A stretch of 64,000 bases of DNA from Paralithodes platypus (GCA_032716605.1 CM064509.1:35745618-35809617); one strand, 5' to 3'; positions 11,582-23,420 are shown, counted from the first letter of the stretch. The notes: generated by a model not told the origin, from the letters alone. A program made the numbers and translations.

Positions 11582-11819
11582 CTATAAATTTGTTCTCCCT
11601 TTGGGCTCCTCCGACCATAAACTAATATCTGTCACCTGTCCTATCTCTCCGGTACGGCCACCCGATCCTCCCAACCGGAGGTGCTTGTGGCACTTTGGCG
11701 CTGCCGACTAGGAGGCTCTTCGGCAGTACTTCTTTGATTTCCCATGGAATGACTTTTGCTTCCGTGGCCGGGGACCCTCGGAGAGTGCTGAACGCATTAC
11801 CGAGGTAATCCTCTCGGGC

Positions 11820-12548
11820 ATGGAAGCATACATTCCATTTTCTTTCTCTCAGTCTAATGCAAAAAAATCTCGGTTTACTCACACTTCTTCTACTGCTGTC
11901 TGCAACAAGGAGGAAGCATTCAAACGGTACCTACGCCTTAAAACTCAAGAATCTCATTCTTCCAATGTTTCTGCCCGGAATCAAGCCAAATCTGTTCTTC
12001 GACTTGCCAAGCACTCTTTCATCAATAATAAATGCACTGAACTATCCAACTCTAGCTCTTCCCAAGCTTGCTGGCATCTAGTCAAAAACCTCTCCAACAA
12101 TTCTTCTTCCATGTCTTTCCCTCCCCTTTTCCACTCTGATGGCACAACCATCACTTCTTCCTCTGACGAAGCTGAACTTTTTACTCAAACTTTTGCTAGA
12201 GACTCCACTTTAGATGATTCCGGTGCTATTCCTCCCTCTCCACCCCCCTCTCTCCTTCTTATGCCTAATATCCTAATCTCTTCTAAAGATGTACTTTCTA
12301 CCCTCTCTGGGCTTAATACTAAGAAGGTGTACGGTCTTGACGGTGTTCCTCCTGTTGTACTCAAAAACGATGCTTCTGTGCTGACTCCCTGCCCAGGTCA
12401 ACTCTTTCGTCTCTGTCTCGCCTCTAACGTCTTCCCTTCTTGCTCGAAGTTTGCTCTCATTCAACCTGTCCCAAAGAAGGGTGACTGCACTCAACCCTCC
12501 AACTATTGTCCAATTGCTCTCATCTCTTGTATCTCTAAAGTTTTTTAA
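11820..12548 (+). pseudogene. LINE linker and N-terminal RT
   Basis: This 242-codon frame covers the endonuclease-RT linker and the first RT blocks. It contains VYGLDGVPPVVLKN (position around 170) and a PVPKKGDCTQPSNYCPIALI block, the usual K..d...NyRPIsL motif with Arg replaced by Cys. It ends at a stop in the SKVFE block, and the homology continues at 12549 in the same phase. Confidence 0.85.
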
Positions 12549-12612
12549 ACTATTCTTGCATCCAAATTTCTAAAGCATTTCTCGTCTCACAATATACTCT
12601 CAGATCGCCAGT

Positions 12613-12957
12613 ATGGCTTCTTTAAGGGTCACTCTACTGGTGATCTTCTTTTTTTATCTTACTAACTCTTGGTCATCCTCCTTTCAGGACTTCGGTGAGA
12701 CCTTTTCTATTGCACTAGACATATCGAAGACCTTTGACAGAGTCTGGCACAAATCTTTAATTTCTAAACTACCCTCCTTCGGTTTCTATCCCTCTATCTA
12801 TGCCTTTGTCTATAATTTCCTTTCCGGCCGTTCCATAGCTGCGGTTGTGGACGGCCATCGCTCACTTCCTCATCCTATCAACTCCGGTGTTCCTCAGGGC
12901 TCTGTCCTATCTCCCATTCTCTTTCTAATTTTTATAAATAATCTTCTCAAAACATAA
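12613..12957 (+). pseudogene. LINE RT core, truncated
   Basis: Contains ALDISKTFDRVWH (RT motif with the first catalytic Asp) and SGVPQGSVLSPILF. The element is cut immediately afterwards, so the FADD catalytic pair is missing. Confidence 0.88.
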
Positions 12958-12968
12958 GGAGAGACAAC

Positions 12969-13370
12969 ATGAAAATAAAAGGAATTAAGTATGAAGAAAA
13001 CGAAGACACAGCCGAAATAGTGATAAACCTTGCCAGTAACATCGGGGTGACGCTAACAACGGACGACATAAGCACTAGTCATCGCTTAGAAGCCAGTGAA
13101 ACAAACAAACCAAGTCCCATCATCGTACGTTTTGCTAAGCATGATAAGAAAATACAAATAATGAAAAACAACAAGAAACTGAATGACGGAATTTATGTCG
13201 AAGAAGATCTAACCAAAATGAGAAGAAACATGTTCTATGAATTTCGACGAAATGCTTCCACAAGTAGGTCCTGGACAATTGACAGAAAGATACATGCACT
13301 CGTGAAAGAAGGAGGTTCAGAAGTTATGCACGTATTTGAAACACCTGACGATCTGTACAAACTCGGTTAG
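12969..13370 (+). pseudogene. LINE ORF1-like protein, C-terminal part
   Basis: A 133-codon frame resembling the L1-type ORF1 RNA-binding region: DDISTSHRL, PSPIIVRFAKHDKKIQIMKN, YVEEDLTKMRRNMFYEFR, then a WTIDRKIHALVKEG block. Such proteins bind LINE RNA as chaperones. The coiled-coil N-terminus is missing, so it is 5'-incomplete. A stop precedes the endonuclease frame. Confidence 0.75.
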
Positions 13371-13454
13371 AATGAGGCAAAACTGGAGGCTTTCTTAGGT
13401 AGGAAATAGGTAATCTGCGATCCCCGGAAAAAATTAGTTACTAGACCTGGAACG

Positions 13455-14348
13455 GATGAAATGATATCAATTTGTGGTATTAATGTGTGTGGTTTAAGTA
13501 GTAAAGTGAAAAATGGTGTATTGGAAGAATATACTGTATACAGAATGTTGACATACTTTGTCTGTGTGAAACTAAAATTAGATCAGATTTTGTTCTAAAC
13601 GGTTTCAAATGTTTTCAGCTTCAATATAATATATAAAGATATCCATACCCAGGGATTCACGGTTTGAATATTATTCGTATCTAACAAGCTTAAAGTTTCA
13701 ATTAAGCAGCTTAGTGATAATTTAGTGTGTGACGCTGCATTATGGTTAGTAGTGAATGATCAGTTTATATTAACCCCTTCTGTACCGGTGATGTACTTTT
13801 CATTGTATTCTGGCAACTATTAGACGATTTTGTTTAGCTTAGGAAGGATGGCTACCCATTAAAAGGCTGCAAACTATCTCAATTAATCCTTTAAGCTAAC
13901 ATATTACTTTCCTAAGCTTCCCAAAATCGTCTAAATGTAGCTGAAATCAAATAAAAATACCTCGTCGGTACAGAATGGGTTAAGTTCGTTATACATCCCC
14001 CACAAAGCTTCCATGTATCATTCCAGTGATATTTTCGATAATCTTGCTTCAGATTTATGTACGATTATAGACGCTTATGACTTGCCCTCTATACTTATCG
14101 GTGACTTCAATAACAGAACAGGTAAACTTGATGACTTTATAAATTCAACTAACATAGACGTGTATAATTTTAACATTGTAAGTGAAGTAAATATTACATC
14201 AAAAGATTGTTTTCAATCTATGGATATTCCCAGTGGTAGGTACTCGGTGCGTAATACAGTGAATAATACTGGCAACAAAATAATTGATTTATGTCAATGT
14301 CATGATCTTAAAATTGTAAACGGTAGAATGAGTGAAGATAGATATTAA
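13455..14348 (+). pseudogene. LINE endonuclease, interrupted by MITE
   Basis: The N-terminal part (ICGINVCGLSSKVK, then VDILCLCETKI with the catalytic Glu) lies before the MITE. The part after the MITE carries SILIGDFNNRTGK (catalytic Asp/Asn). The reading resumes in frame across the MITE if one TTAA copy is removed. Several stops and small indels also occur near 13540-13680. Confidence 0.8.
13770..13983. mobile_element. TTAA MITE, 214 bp, palindromic
   Basis: TTAA at both ends, with long imperfect terminal inverted repeats (TTAACCCCTTCTGTACC vs TTAACCCATTCTGTACC on the other strand) including inner ATTAGACGATTTTG arms. No coding capacity. TTAA target choice and CCC ends fit a piggyBac-type non-autonomous element. 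It sits inside a LINE endonuclease. Confidence 0.85.
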
Positions 14349-14990
14349 GGTTTCTGCAACATATGATGATGTTGGCTTAATAGATTACGTCCTGTGTTCA
14401 CCCTCAGTATTTCCTTTAATTAGTCACTTCTGTGTTGATATGTTTGACCCACTGCTTTCCGATAAACATAAACCAGTTCAAATATCAATATCCTTTAAAA
14501 TCGTCAATGATAGACAAAACGCTATTTTAAATAATTCGCCGCAGTCCTCTACAAAACAGATGAAATGTAAATGGAATGAAAATCTCAAATCTAAATTCTG
14601 TGATGCATTTAACTCAATGAAAATGGAAAATCTGAAAAGGAAACTAGAAACATTACACGAAATAACCCAGTCATCCATTGATAACGTTCCTAGCGAGTTT
14701 TGTGATATTCTGCTTCAACCAGCCAAGGAGTTAGATATATACAAAGAAGTGAAAACAAGACCAACTAAGGAATCTAGCAAATTTAAAGATAAACATTGGT
14801 TTACTGATGAGTGTAGAAAGTCTAAACGCAAATATATGAAATTGAAACATTCGCTGAAAAATAAAGACAAGAAAGAACACGAAGCTTTACAAAATCTAGC
14901 TAAAAAACACAACAAAATAATTCGAGAAGCAAAAAGATCATATAATAAGGAAGTTCATAACAAGCTAAAATATATGAAAAGAATATATCT
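14332..14990 (+). pseudogene. LINE endonuclease C-terminus and linker
   Basis: In a new frame: ATYDDVGLIDYVLCS, then the LLSDKHKPV block (the S-D-H-type motif reads SDKH), followed by a Lys-rich linker with HWFTDECRKSKRKYMKLK. The frame is cut by a CT microsatellite, after which codons are repeat-derived. Confidence 0.8.
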
Positions 14991-14991
14991 G

Positions 14992-15036
<45 letters not shown>

Positions 15037-15037
15037 T
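14991..15037. repeat. (CT)n microsatellite
   Basis: A CT run at the 3' break of the LINE. Confidence 0.95.
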
Positions 15038-15074
15038 CCGGTCCTTTAATAAATAGTATGAATATGCTGTCTTC

Positions 15075-15230
15075 TTTTTAGGCTTGTTTTCCCCCTTGGC
15101 TTTGTTTTGGTGGTCAGGAAATACGTCTGGTTTTATTTCCCCTTGTTGCTGCACTTGTTGTCCCCCTCGGTGTGGTGTTATAGGTCAGGAAAAGGGTCTG
15201 GTTTTATTCCCCCATGGTGGTTTGAAAGAA
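15075..15230. repeat. Tandem duplication, about 70 bp
   Basis: Two copies of GGTCAGGAAA..GGTCTGGTTTTATT(C/T)CCCC; followed by a G run at 15237-15248. Confidence 0.7.
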
Positions 15231-15299
15231 TAAAAAGGGGGGGGGGGGAAGCAGCCTTGTGTCGAGAGAGGGCAGGCGTTGCCCAAGGGAGAGCCTGGG

Positions 15300-15750
15300 T
15301 CTGCCTGACCGCTGTGGCTCCGCCCACCTCCCTTTATACCCGACCCCAGTGCAACACGGGCCTGTGATTGGCTGAGACGCGCGCCGGGGCAGGTCGATCT
15401 GTGTCGGCCCGGTCACTTTGAAAAGCTGAATCTCTCACCTGACTGTTTCCATCTTCGTTATTTCTTCCCGGAAGCTTATTTGTGACGTTCTTTAGTGGCT
15501 GACGGGAGTAAGAGGGTGGCACCAATGCATTAGAACGTTTGTTACCAGGATAGAATATACGGGTGTGAACTGAGAGTAAGTTATGAACCGGGCGTTTGGG
15601 AGGTGATGCGAAGCGAGTGTTTTGTTGCGCCCTAGGTGGTTTGTGATTGGGTAAGAGCGCGGAAGTGCCAATTTAATGTGTTCCCATGGACAACAAGAAG
15701 GGGCACATCTTGTTGGCGCACCTGAGTTAATACCGCCTTCTGATGGGCTG
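15300..15750 (-). repeat. Diverged gypsy LTR fragment
   Basis: Co-linear with the U3 side of the LTRs at 18900-19328 and 27840-28277: CCTCCCTTTATA, GTGATTGGCTGAG, a (T)TCC(C/T)GGAAGCT element, AGTGGCT(T)A/GACGGGAGTA and GGTGG near the end. The minus-strand TATAAAGG and CCAAT boxes are conserved although the rest has diverged strongly. Probably a remnant of an older related element. Confidence 0.6.
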
Positions 15751-15766
15751 ACAAGATTACTCCTTC

Positions 15767-15776
15767 AATGATAATA

Positions 15777-15809
<33 letters not shown>

Positions 15810-15838
15810 AAAATAATAATAATAACAATAATAGTAGT
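15767..15838. repeat. (AAT)n microsatellite
   Basis: An AAT/TAA run with a few interruptions. Confidence 0.9.
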
Positions 15839-16016
15839 CAATGAAGAGCATCCGGAACTTATTTTGGCACCTGAATATGCCAAGTATTCCACAATGCTGC
15901 CTTCAACTTAAATCCCCTGCCTGATTCAATGTTCATATATATGATTTTGTTTTACAGTTGCCACACATCTCTCCCAGTTTAACATATTCCACCTGCGCGT
16001 TTCCCTTTTGTACTTA

Positions 16017-16451
16017 TTAACCCACTGAGCCCCAGCGATGCACTGTTTGCATCCAAAAAATTTGTAACGCTAAACCCCAGCGTCACATAAGGTGCGTCAC
16101 GGTTAATTACTCCGGTCCTATATGGCACCTAGGGGGCTCAGATTTGTATGGGAGCTGTGTAAGTATCCCACGCAACAATGCCGATGGTTGAAAACTCTCA
16201 AAGTCCAACCGCGTGCGTGTGAGTGTGCAAAAACCTGTTTTTGCCTGTTTTTGCCTACCCATTTCCCCATGCTAATTCCGACTTTTGGGCACACCGTAGG
16301 ACCCCTTAATGACCTAGGGGATCGTTTTTTTGTGGGTTTTCTTTCATTTCTAATCCATTTCTGGTGTTTTCTGAAAAAAAAACTTTTGTTCACAACCTGC
16401 CGGTCCTGGGTGGTACATTTATTATTAACTAGCTGGGGTTCAGTAGGTTAA
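16017..16451. mobile_element. TTAA MITE, 435 bp
   Basis: TTAA at both ends; terminal inverted repeats TTAACCCACTGAGCCCCAGC and TTAACCTACTGAACCCCAGC (18 of 20 identical). The frames inside on both strands overlap and look like chance. Piggybac-type non-autonomous element by target site. Confidence 0.8.
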
Positions 16452-16557
16452 CCTTTTGTCTTCTCTTACATTTATGATTTCAACTTTTATCTTCTACGTT
16501 TCTTGCAATACCAGGAAATATTACTTCAATTATTGAAAAAAATATTACAAATTTGTT

Positions 16558-17046
16558 TTAACCCTTGTCTATCGGGCCCCGACTTAAGTCCGTATCTAAA
16601 AAGCTGGACAATGTGGCGGGGCCCGACTTAACTCTGTGTGCAATTTTGGCACAATATTGGCTCTGAGAGAGAGCCGAGCGGTGGGAGGAGCATAGGTTAC
16701 CTCATGACTGCTCACCACGACCGTCATGGACCCACTGACATTTACTCCACTCTACTCCACCCTCTCTCACTCGCTACACACGTAACTATTTAACAAAATG
16801 ACCGTATTTTAGCGATTTTGCCCCTCGGTTGCACTATCGTTGCAAGACAACCAGTGATCGTAGAAGGATGGTTCGGGTGTCATTGGAAAGCTCAATTTAC
16901 GCCCTTTCAGGGATACATACTTGTATTACGCTCTGGTTCTTGTTTATGCATGAAAAAGAGCACGGAAACAACCCCATTGATGGTAAAAAAAAAAATGCTG
17001 GGCGGCACAGTCAAATATACTCCACCACCCGCTCTTAAGGTGTTAA
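16558..17046. mobile_element. TTAA element family B, copy 1
   Basis: TTAA at both ends, starting TTAACCCTTGTCTATCGGGC. Shares a CATACTTGTATTACGCTCTGG / TTTATGCATGAAAA(A)GAGCA block with 32356-32700 on the opposite strand. The apparent proteins (HTCITLWFLFMHEKEHG and HNCITLWLLLMHENEHG) reflect this DNA homology, not necessarily a gene. Confidence 0.65.
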
Positions 17047-17125
17047 ATATAATGATAATGCAAATAAAAATAATCATTAAGATAATAATAATAGGAAGTA
17101 CAATTATCATAATGATGATAATAAT

Positions 17126-19328
17126 TGTAGTATTTATTTTCTTTGCTCGACTATACTACTTATGTGGGGGATAAATCAACAGTCATCTAGAAGTTTGTAT
17201 ACTTTATTTAACAAAACTTCCTAACAACTCTAATAACGGTTGCTCTGTACGGGCCGAGATGAGTTCAAGACACGGATTGAATACGTCGATTCACGATAGG
17301 TTGTACTTTGGAACCCTAGAGCTCCCGTTACTCCATAGCTGAATTCCCGTTATTCAGGTATTGACTCAAGTCGACTTCGATCCAAAGGCACATTATTAGT
17401 TTCTAATTTACTAGGGTTTATTCCGTGCCCTGCTGTGTCTACGGTGGAGACCAGGGCCTAATAAAACAATCGTTATTTACCTACTTAACCAAAACTGATA
17501 TTCTTTATCTCTCCTTAAGAATTAAACACGTCCACTGGGCCTATTGTGTCTACTCTCGAGACCAAGGCATTAATACATATAAGCTCTTTACTACTCTTTC
17601 CTATATCTTACTCATATAACTCTTGCTCATATAACAAAGACATCATTACAACAAGGGTATCTTAACACTCTCTGAATAGACAATAGATTCTTACAAATGA
17701 ACCGGCCGGAATTACAAGTTAGTTAGATTTTCTTCTCAAATACAATCTTGGAGTCTAGTATACAGTTACGCACATGCACAGGTTGTTTACACTCTTTACC
17801 TTGATAAATCTAATTGATAACACTTCCCACTTATGCACTCCCGCAATCCTATTACAAAAAAGCTATATCCACAATACACACTTAATCGATAATATTTCTT
17901 AAATGGGTAAACTATACCTCAAGTCCTCTACATGGAAAAGCGTCACGGTTACTCCTATTACAAATAAGCTATATCCACAATACACACTTGATCGACAATA
18001 TTTCTTAAATGGGTAACTATACCTCAAGACCTCTACATGGGAAAGCGTCACGTTTATAATCCTTTATATAACTTCTTATGAATACATTACTATAGTTGAC
18101 GAGACGTCCTTAACGCTTCCTCAAAACTATCCCAATTGCCTCGCAAATGATAATGGATATAGTATCCTTTTTTAACAAACAAGTTCGTTATTTATGTGGA
18201 CGAGTGTCCTTTCCTATCTTATAACTGACCTATCGGGCAACTTACCCAAAACTGATTTCCCCTGAGACTATTGGTTGCCCCTCTGTCTTCAAGAAATTAT
18301 TTTCCCCTTTTTACTGTATATACTTAAATCTTTCCTATCAGATCCTATCTAATTACACTCTCGGCATTGTGCCTTTGCTAACAAAAATAACTATTCTTAA
18401 CACATCATCCTTTTATTTACATGTAAGTCTAGAATCTTTTCTCTTTAGTTTGTCCTATAAGGACACATAAATTATTATAGGAACCACTAGGTTAGTCAAG
18501 CATTTTCTCTCTCTCTGTTTAAGTCTTGTTCGGGCCCAATCTGGGTCCTGTAAAAATATATCTTTTGTCTATAGTCAAATGTGTGTGCTGGAACTGTTTT
18601 ACCACCTCAGAGCTGGCCAATAGCTCTTCTGAAAATCCATACTCCCATCCACTATTTGTCGTCCCTCTTGAATCGCTTGGCTAAGAGTGTGTAGACCAGC
18701 GATGTGACGACAGGCGGCAGGATACTTATGGTGTATCCCCCTAGTGGGCGACAGTGAGGAAAATTCAGGGATGGTCTGTGCTGGAATTTTAGGAGGGGGC
18801 AGGGTAGCTGGAATGGTGGTTTCCGAGTTCCCTTGAGTGCCCGAGGGAGAGGGAGTAAGCGGGTTGCAGGAAACTAACCCAGTGGGCTCCGAGGGGTGAA
18901 TGAACTCCATAACCTCTCCACCCCTCCCTTTATAGTCACGCCCCCTTCTCTCCCGCACCGTGATTGGCTGAGCGGCTCGCGCGACAGCCCGCTCGCTTTG
19001 ATTTCTCGCCTTCTCCACCTCCGCTCTCTTCTCCTCATAATAAGTTCCTGGAAGCTGGTTGCAAATGTTTTCCAGTGGCTTACGGGAGTATAGGGCTGGC
19101 ACTGAGGTATTGAACCTACTGCAACCAGAGGAAACTGTCCGTGAAGAGAATGAGAGCGATTTTAGAGGTGAGGTGGAAAACTCAGCTTTGCGCTCCGAAA
19201 ATGGAGACCGCTGATTGGCTGGCTGGGAAGGTGTGGCGTGTTGATGTTTAGAGCTGTCAAAATCAGCTGGCGTGGCAAGGAAGCCTAGGGGAGCGCGGTG
19301 ATTGGTGGAGAGCTTTTCTACCTTATCA
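17126..19328 (-). repeat. 3' LTR of gypsy element (2.2 kb)
   Basis: On the minus strand it starts TGATAAGGTAG and ends in CTACA, giving TG..CA ends. It contains an internal tandem duplication (period 106 bp, starts at 17851 and 17957). About 400 bp of U3 with CCAAT and TATA boxes precede a very long R/U5. Matches the 5' LTR over its whole length except for a segment at about 18465-18650 missing from the 5' LTR. Confidence 0.88.
18929..18967 (-). promoter_or_regulatory. LTR promoter: CCAAT box and TATA box (3' LTR)
   Basis: Minus-strand CCAAT (18963-18967) lies about 30 bp upstream of TATAAA (18929-18934) in CTATAAAGGG. Further CCAAT words lie upstream at about 19212 and 19301. The arrangement is conserved in the 5' LTR (TATAAA at 27881-27886) and in the diverged LTR at about 15330. 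Confidence 0.6.
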
Positions 19329-19340
19329 CCCCCTACTAAC
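19329..19340 (-). other. Polypurine tract
   Basis: Minus-strand AGTAGGGGG lies immediately upstream of the 3' LTR start TGATAAGG, the expected plus-strand primer site for LTR reverse transcription. Confidence 0.65.
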
Positions 19341-20376
19341 TTAAGGCGAGCTCCTGATCGCCGTAACACTGTTCCCTTGAAATTTTGGCCATCCGGCTGC
19401 CACTACACCAGTCCATGTGCTCACAAAGGCATCTGTGGAGCTGGAGTGCAGGATTTTGATTTCCCAAGGCAGTTTTAGCTATTATAACTTGGCCAGGATG
19501 ACTAAGAAGCTGTTTGAAGGCCCTGGTAGTGTTTATTCTCTGTCCTTTTCCATCGACTATTGCTACTAGTCGACGGAGTCGGTACTGAGGGTCAGAGGGG
19601 AGAGGCATGGTGCCTTGCAACTGACGGGCACGTGCCTCGGGGGTCCTATTTATACCCTTGTCCGGGTACCTGATTGGTGGACGGCTAATCCTACCGCTAC
19701 GAGTACGAATTTCTATGGGGCCCGTGGGTTTAAACGCTCTAGCTGGGTTTTTATCCGGAACATCAGTCAAGGGATTTTCTCTAGGTTCATTTACTTTAGC
19801 TGAGGGAGAGCCAATTATAAGTTTACCTTCCAGAAATACGTGTCTCGTTTCTACCTCGTCTCGAAAACACTCTTCCTCACTACTTAAAGTGTTATTGAAC
19901 TCTCTCGGGAGATCTGAAACTTCGCTGTCTGGGACCATAGACTTTTCATTATCGATAAACTCATAGTAATCTTCTTCCCCACTAGGCGCGGTTTCTTCGT
20001 TTCCTACGTTTTCCCCTTGCCCGAATTCAGGGAGACTCTCGTTAGGTTTGTGACTAAGAGACCACCATAACGGAGAGTCCTTCGAATAGTTCCTGTTCAG
20101 GTTAGGACCTCCAAGATTAGGTCGAGCTGCGGAAGTACTAAAGTCATCAACCCCGACTTCTATCTCCCCCTCGCTCCCTTCCTCGCTACTCCACTCGCTC
20201 ATATCTGGTGGTAAAATACCTGCATATCGTTTAGTGTGACGAATATGGGTAGCTGATACAATATCCCCATGATGCAAGTACAACACTTGATAGATCCCGT
20301 TTATCTCTACAACCCTGAAGGGACCCTCGTATTTCTCTTCCAGCTTACCAGCTCGGGTGGGATCATGTCTCTTCAC
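19336..20376 (-). pseudogene. Integrase C-terminal domain plus acidic tail
   Basis: Begins with the SH3-like block KLEEKYEGPFRVVEING of gypsy integrases, then a long acidic Glu/Ser-rich extension and an IRTRSGRISRPPIRY motif common near the end of gypsy pol proteins. No chromodomain is visible. It overlaps the preceding integrase frame in another phase (frameshift at about 20370). The last codons run into the LTR. Confidence 0.8.
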
Positions 20377-21180
20377 CAGAATATATTCCCCGGTAATAAG
20401 GATTATTTAGAGAAACGTTCTTAGGCTGTTGCTGGGTAATATGATCATGAGCTTGCTGCCGTCGCTCCCCTTGTTCCTTTAAATATTGTCCTGGTTGGGA
20501 ATATGTGGCGGAAGGACTGGGGTAGGGTAATACTCGTTCTTGAGGCAATTTCGGTGTGATTCCGAAAATAATCTCATAAGGAGAATACCCAGTAGTCCTA
20601 CAAACCGTGGTATTTACCCCCCCCCCCACAATTTCTGGCAGAAGTTCCGGCCAACCTCGGACGATTCTCTCCCCTTGTGAGCTCAGACTAGCCTGGATAC
20701 AGTTTGCTAACACCCTATGGTTCCTTTCACATACAGCATTCCCCTGGGGGTAATACGGGGAGGTGTGCTGTATCCGGTAGCCCAAGGCTTCTCCCAAGTG
20801 TTGCCAGATTTCATTATTAAATTCTTTCCCCTATCACTCAGAATACCTCCAGGGGTGCCATATACAAAAATAACCTTTTCTAGGATAACCCTAGCCACGG
20901 CTTCGGCTTTCTTGTCCGGAATGGCGCAAGCAACCGTGTATTTGGAAAAGACGTCGACGCATGTTAAGATGTACCTTTTGTTCGTCTGTCGGGGCAGAGG
21001 TCCCGTAATATCCACAGATAATTTGTCCCACGGTTTACCAGCCGTAATATGTCCGGGCGACTGTCTAGGTCCCCGTCCATCTTTGCCTCTTTGACATCCC
21101 AAACAATTTTGAACAACTTCTTTAACAATCTGGTCGGCCCTCTTGGTCCAGCACCTTTCATTAAATTGCTTTAGAACTCA
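20363..21180 (-). pseudogene. Integrase zinc-binding and catalytic core
   Basis: Read in two phases. The first has a Cys pair (NCLGCQRGK) of the HHCC finger, SVDITGPLP with the first catalytic Asp, and GGILSDRGKN with the second. The second segment has SPYYPQGNAVCERNHRVL, supplying the catalytic Glu. DDE residues are therefore present but separated by a frameshift at about 20800. It inserts element cDNA into host DNA when intact. Confidence 0.85.
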
Positions 21181-22925
21181 AGACTGTCCAAAATGAGCCC
21201 CCCTTCCTACTTGTCCGTGAAGGATTTGGATCACGTGTTTAGCCTCCGAATCATCAAGTACTATCCGACCTTTAGAATCCCTCCAGGCTCCCTCAGAGAG
21301 TTTTACTTTGTCGCCATACCTAGGGTCATGCTCTTCCCTGCTAGGTTCAGTGTGTTGGACGGGTGCTACCGGTAGTCGAGACAAGCCATCGGCATTAGTG
21401 TGCAGTTTACCTGGTCTATGTCTAACTTCAAAGGAGTATTCTTCCAAAATCCCCTTCCACCTGACAAATAATCCGTCTTCTGTTTTAATTTTCCTGAGCC
21501 ATTGCAAGCTATGATGGTCCGTGATAACTTCGAAATGGACACTGGCTAGGTAGGGACGGAAATATTGTACAGCCCACACTAGAGCTAGACATTCCTTTTT
21601 TGTAACGCTGTAATTCTTTTCGCCCTTATTCAGCATCTGGTTAACACGTGCTACTATGCTTTCCTTTCCGTCCACTTTCTGGGCCAATACGGCTCCGAGC
21701 CCTTCATCATAAGCATCGGTGTATAGCTGAAACGGCTTGGTAAACTCCGGATGACAAACTATGGGGTTAGAAGTTAATTTTTGTTTCAGATGATCATAAG
21801 CTATCTGACAACTCTGGTCCCAGTCGAACCTCCTTCCTTTTTCCAGCCTCTTAGTCATGGGGCGAGCAATTTTTGAAAAGTTGGGTATAAACCTTCGATA
21901 ATAGGATGCCATTCCCAGAAACGCTTGGATCTCTTTGACAGAGGACCGGGGTGAGATTTCTGCAATAGATCTCACTTTATGTGGGTCCGGTTGAATACCT
22001 TTACTGGAAACCACGTGCCCTAGATATGCCACCTCACGGGCCCCTAATTGGCATTTTGAAGGCTTCAGTTTAAGTCCTGCCCCCCTGATTCTTTCTAACA
22101 GTTCTTGTAATCGGTGAATATGTTCCTCCCAACTAGCGGAAAAGATTATAATAACATCCAATTAGGCTAAACAAGTTTTCCAGGTTAATCCCCTCAATAC
22201 TTTGTCCATGACTCTAGTGAAACTGGCTGGTCCGTTGCAAACTCCGAAAGGTAAGACGGTAAACTGGTAGAGTTTGCCTTCACTCGTGGCAAATGCGTTT
22301 TTTTCTTGGTCCTCTGACCTAACTGGTAATTGCCAGTATCCACTCTGTAGGTCTAGGGTAGAGAACCAGGTTGACCCATTGAGTGATTTAAGCGAGTCAT
22401 CAATACGAGGTAGGGGTTGTGCGTCTTTGATGGTGACATCGTTTAACTTTCGATAATCTACACAAAACCGAGTAGACCCATCTTATTTTTCACCAGGACT
22501 ACTGGAGATGACCACGGACTGTTGGACTCTACTACGATCCCCTGCTTAATAATTTCCTCGACTTGTTCCTTTTCTTTTTGTCTCATAATGGGATTCTGTC
22601 GTCTATAGGGTTGCCTAATAGGAGACCCTTGAGTGTGTATCTCGTGGGTGTGTCGGGTTCGGGCCGATCCGTGGTCCCCTTTGTCTTGAGCAAACACATC
22701 TCGGTACATCCAGAGCAATTCATGTAAGGTATTTGCTTGACTTGACGTTAATTGTTTCGGAATTTCAGGTAAGTTCACAGGTCCATCAGTTCCAACAGTG
22801 GTGGGTTGAGCGGGGGTGACTTGTCCTAACAGTTTTCCTTTTTGATAATTAATTGTGTCATCGCCAAACTTGGCTAGAACTAGTTTCCTCTGGTCAGTAG
22901 TAATAAAGGTGGGAGATATTCTCAC
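21178..22925 (-). pseudogene. Gypsy reverse transcriptase and RNase H
   Basis: The N-terminal RT segment (22925-22458) has PYRRQNPIMRQKEKEQVEEI and SNSPWSSPVVLVKNK, then a frameshift. The middle segment carries the palm motifs including a STLDLQSGYWQ-type block. At about 22155 the catalytic Y-x-D-D box reads stop-Leu-Asp-Val: the Tyr codon is a stop and one Asp is lost. The last segment (22161-21178) has the connection domain and RNase H (QLYTDAYDEGLGAVLAQ, ITDHHSLQWL, LHTNADGLSRLP). Inactive. Confidence 0.92.
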
Positions 22926-22943
22926 TTTATTCTGTGCATCAGG

Positions 22944-23420
22944 TTAAAAAATCCTGGCAGTCATGCCCGGGGTTGGAGGAATCTCTATAATTTTCCAAGA
23001 TCTAGGGGTAATAGACAGTTTTGCTGTGGTAGCTACTATTTGAGGGCGTAGGGTAGTCGTTGTGTCTTTCGGCCCACACTGGATAGTTACCCCCAACTGA
23101 CTCATGATATCTATCCCCAGATACCCATCGACTCCACTGTTCGATTTTCCCGATAAAACACAGAAATCGGTGGTGAATTTAATTCCTTTCCGTTGCACTA
23201 CTACCGTATTAGTTTTCCCTAGGATCGTCAGTGGTTGACCCCCGGCTCCTGCCAACTGAATAATGGTTTGATTTAAGGGGCCCATTTTTTTTTTTTTTTT
23301 TTTTTTTTACAAAATTCTCTAAAAGACAACTTCTGTTCGCCCCCGTATCAATTAGCATGTTGGCAGCTTTCCCATTGATTACTATAGTTTCACAAGGCGT
23401 TTGTCTCTCTAAGATGTTGA
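22944..23420 (-). pseudogene. Gypsy aspartic protease
   Basis: The active-site LIDTGA block is on the minus strand at about 23350. It is separated from the C-terminal half (GVDGYLGIDIMSQLG) by a run of more than 20 A residues on the coding strand (23287-23308). The homopolymer is unusual for a protease gene and could be an insertion or assembly artefact. Processes Gag-Pol in intact elements. Confidence 0.75.

Larger units (their letters stand above)
11166..12955 (+). mobile_element. Jockey-like LINE, truncated at both ends
   Basis: A non-LTR element with an APE-type endonuclease followed by RT, in three frame segments. The preceding AATTCAAGTTATCT..TCAA.TATAAATATA context is shared with the upstream region of another Jockey-like copy at 49126. 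At 12955 it stops inside the RT fingers/palm, before the FADD motif, where a second LINE begins. Frameshifts and stops make it inactive. Confidence 0.85.
12961..14990 (+). mobile_element. Second LINE: ORF1 plus endonuclease, 3' truncated
   Basis: A non-LTR element of a different lineage (L2/CR1-like by overall style; clade unresolved). It has an RRM-containing ORF1 remnant, then an endonuclease broken by a MITE (13770-13983) and a frameshift, then a linker that is cut at a CT microsatellite at 14991. No RT remains. Confidence 0.75.

Noticed and set aside
16829..17038. Protein shared with 32340-32464 (CITLW.L.MHE.EHG)
   Set aside because: The similarity is explained by the two copies of TTAA element B at DNA level; frames are short and not conserved in full.
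18599..19369. 256-codon minus-strand frame
   Set aside because: It lies in the LTR and crosses the LTR/internal boundary, containing the promoter; not a gene.
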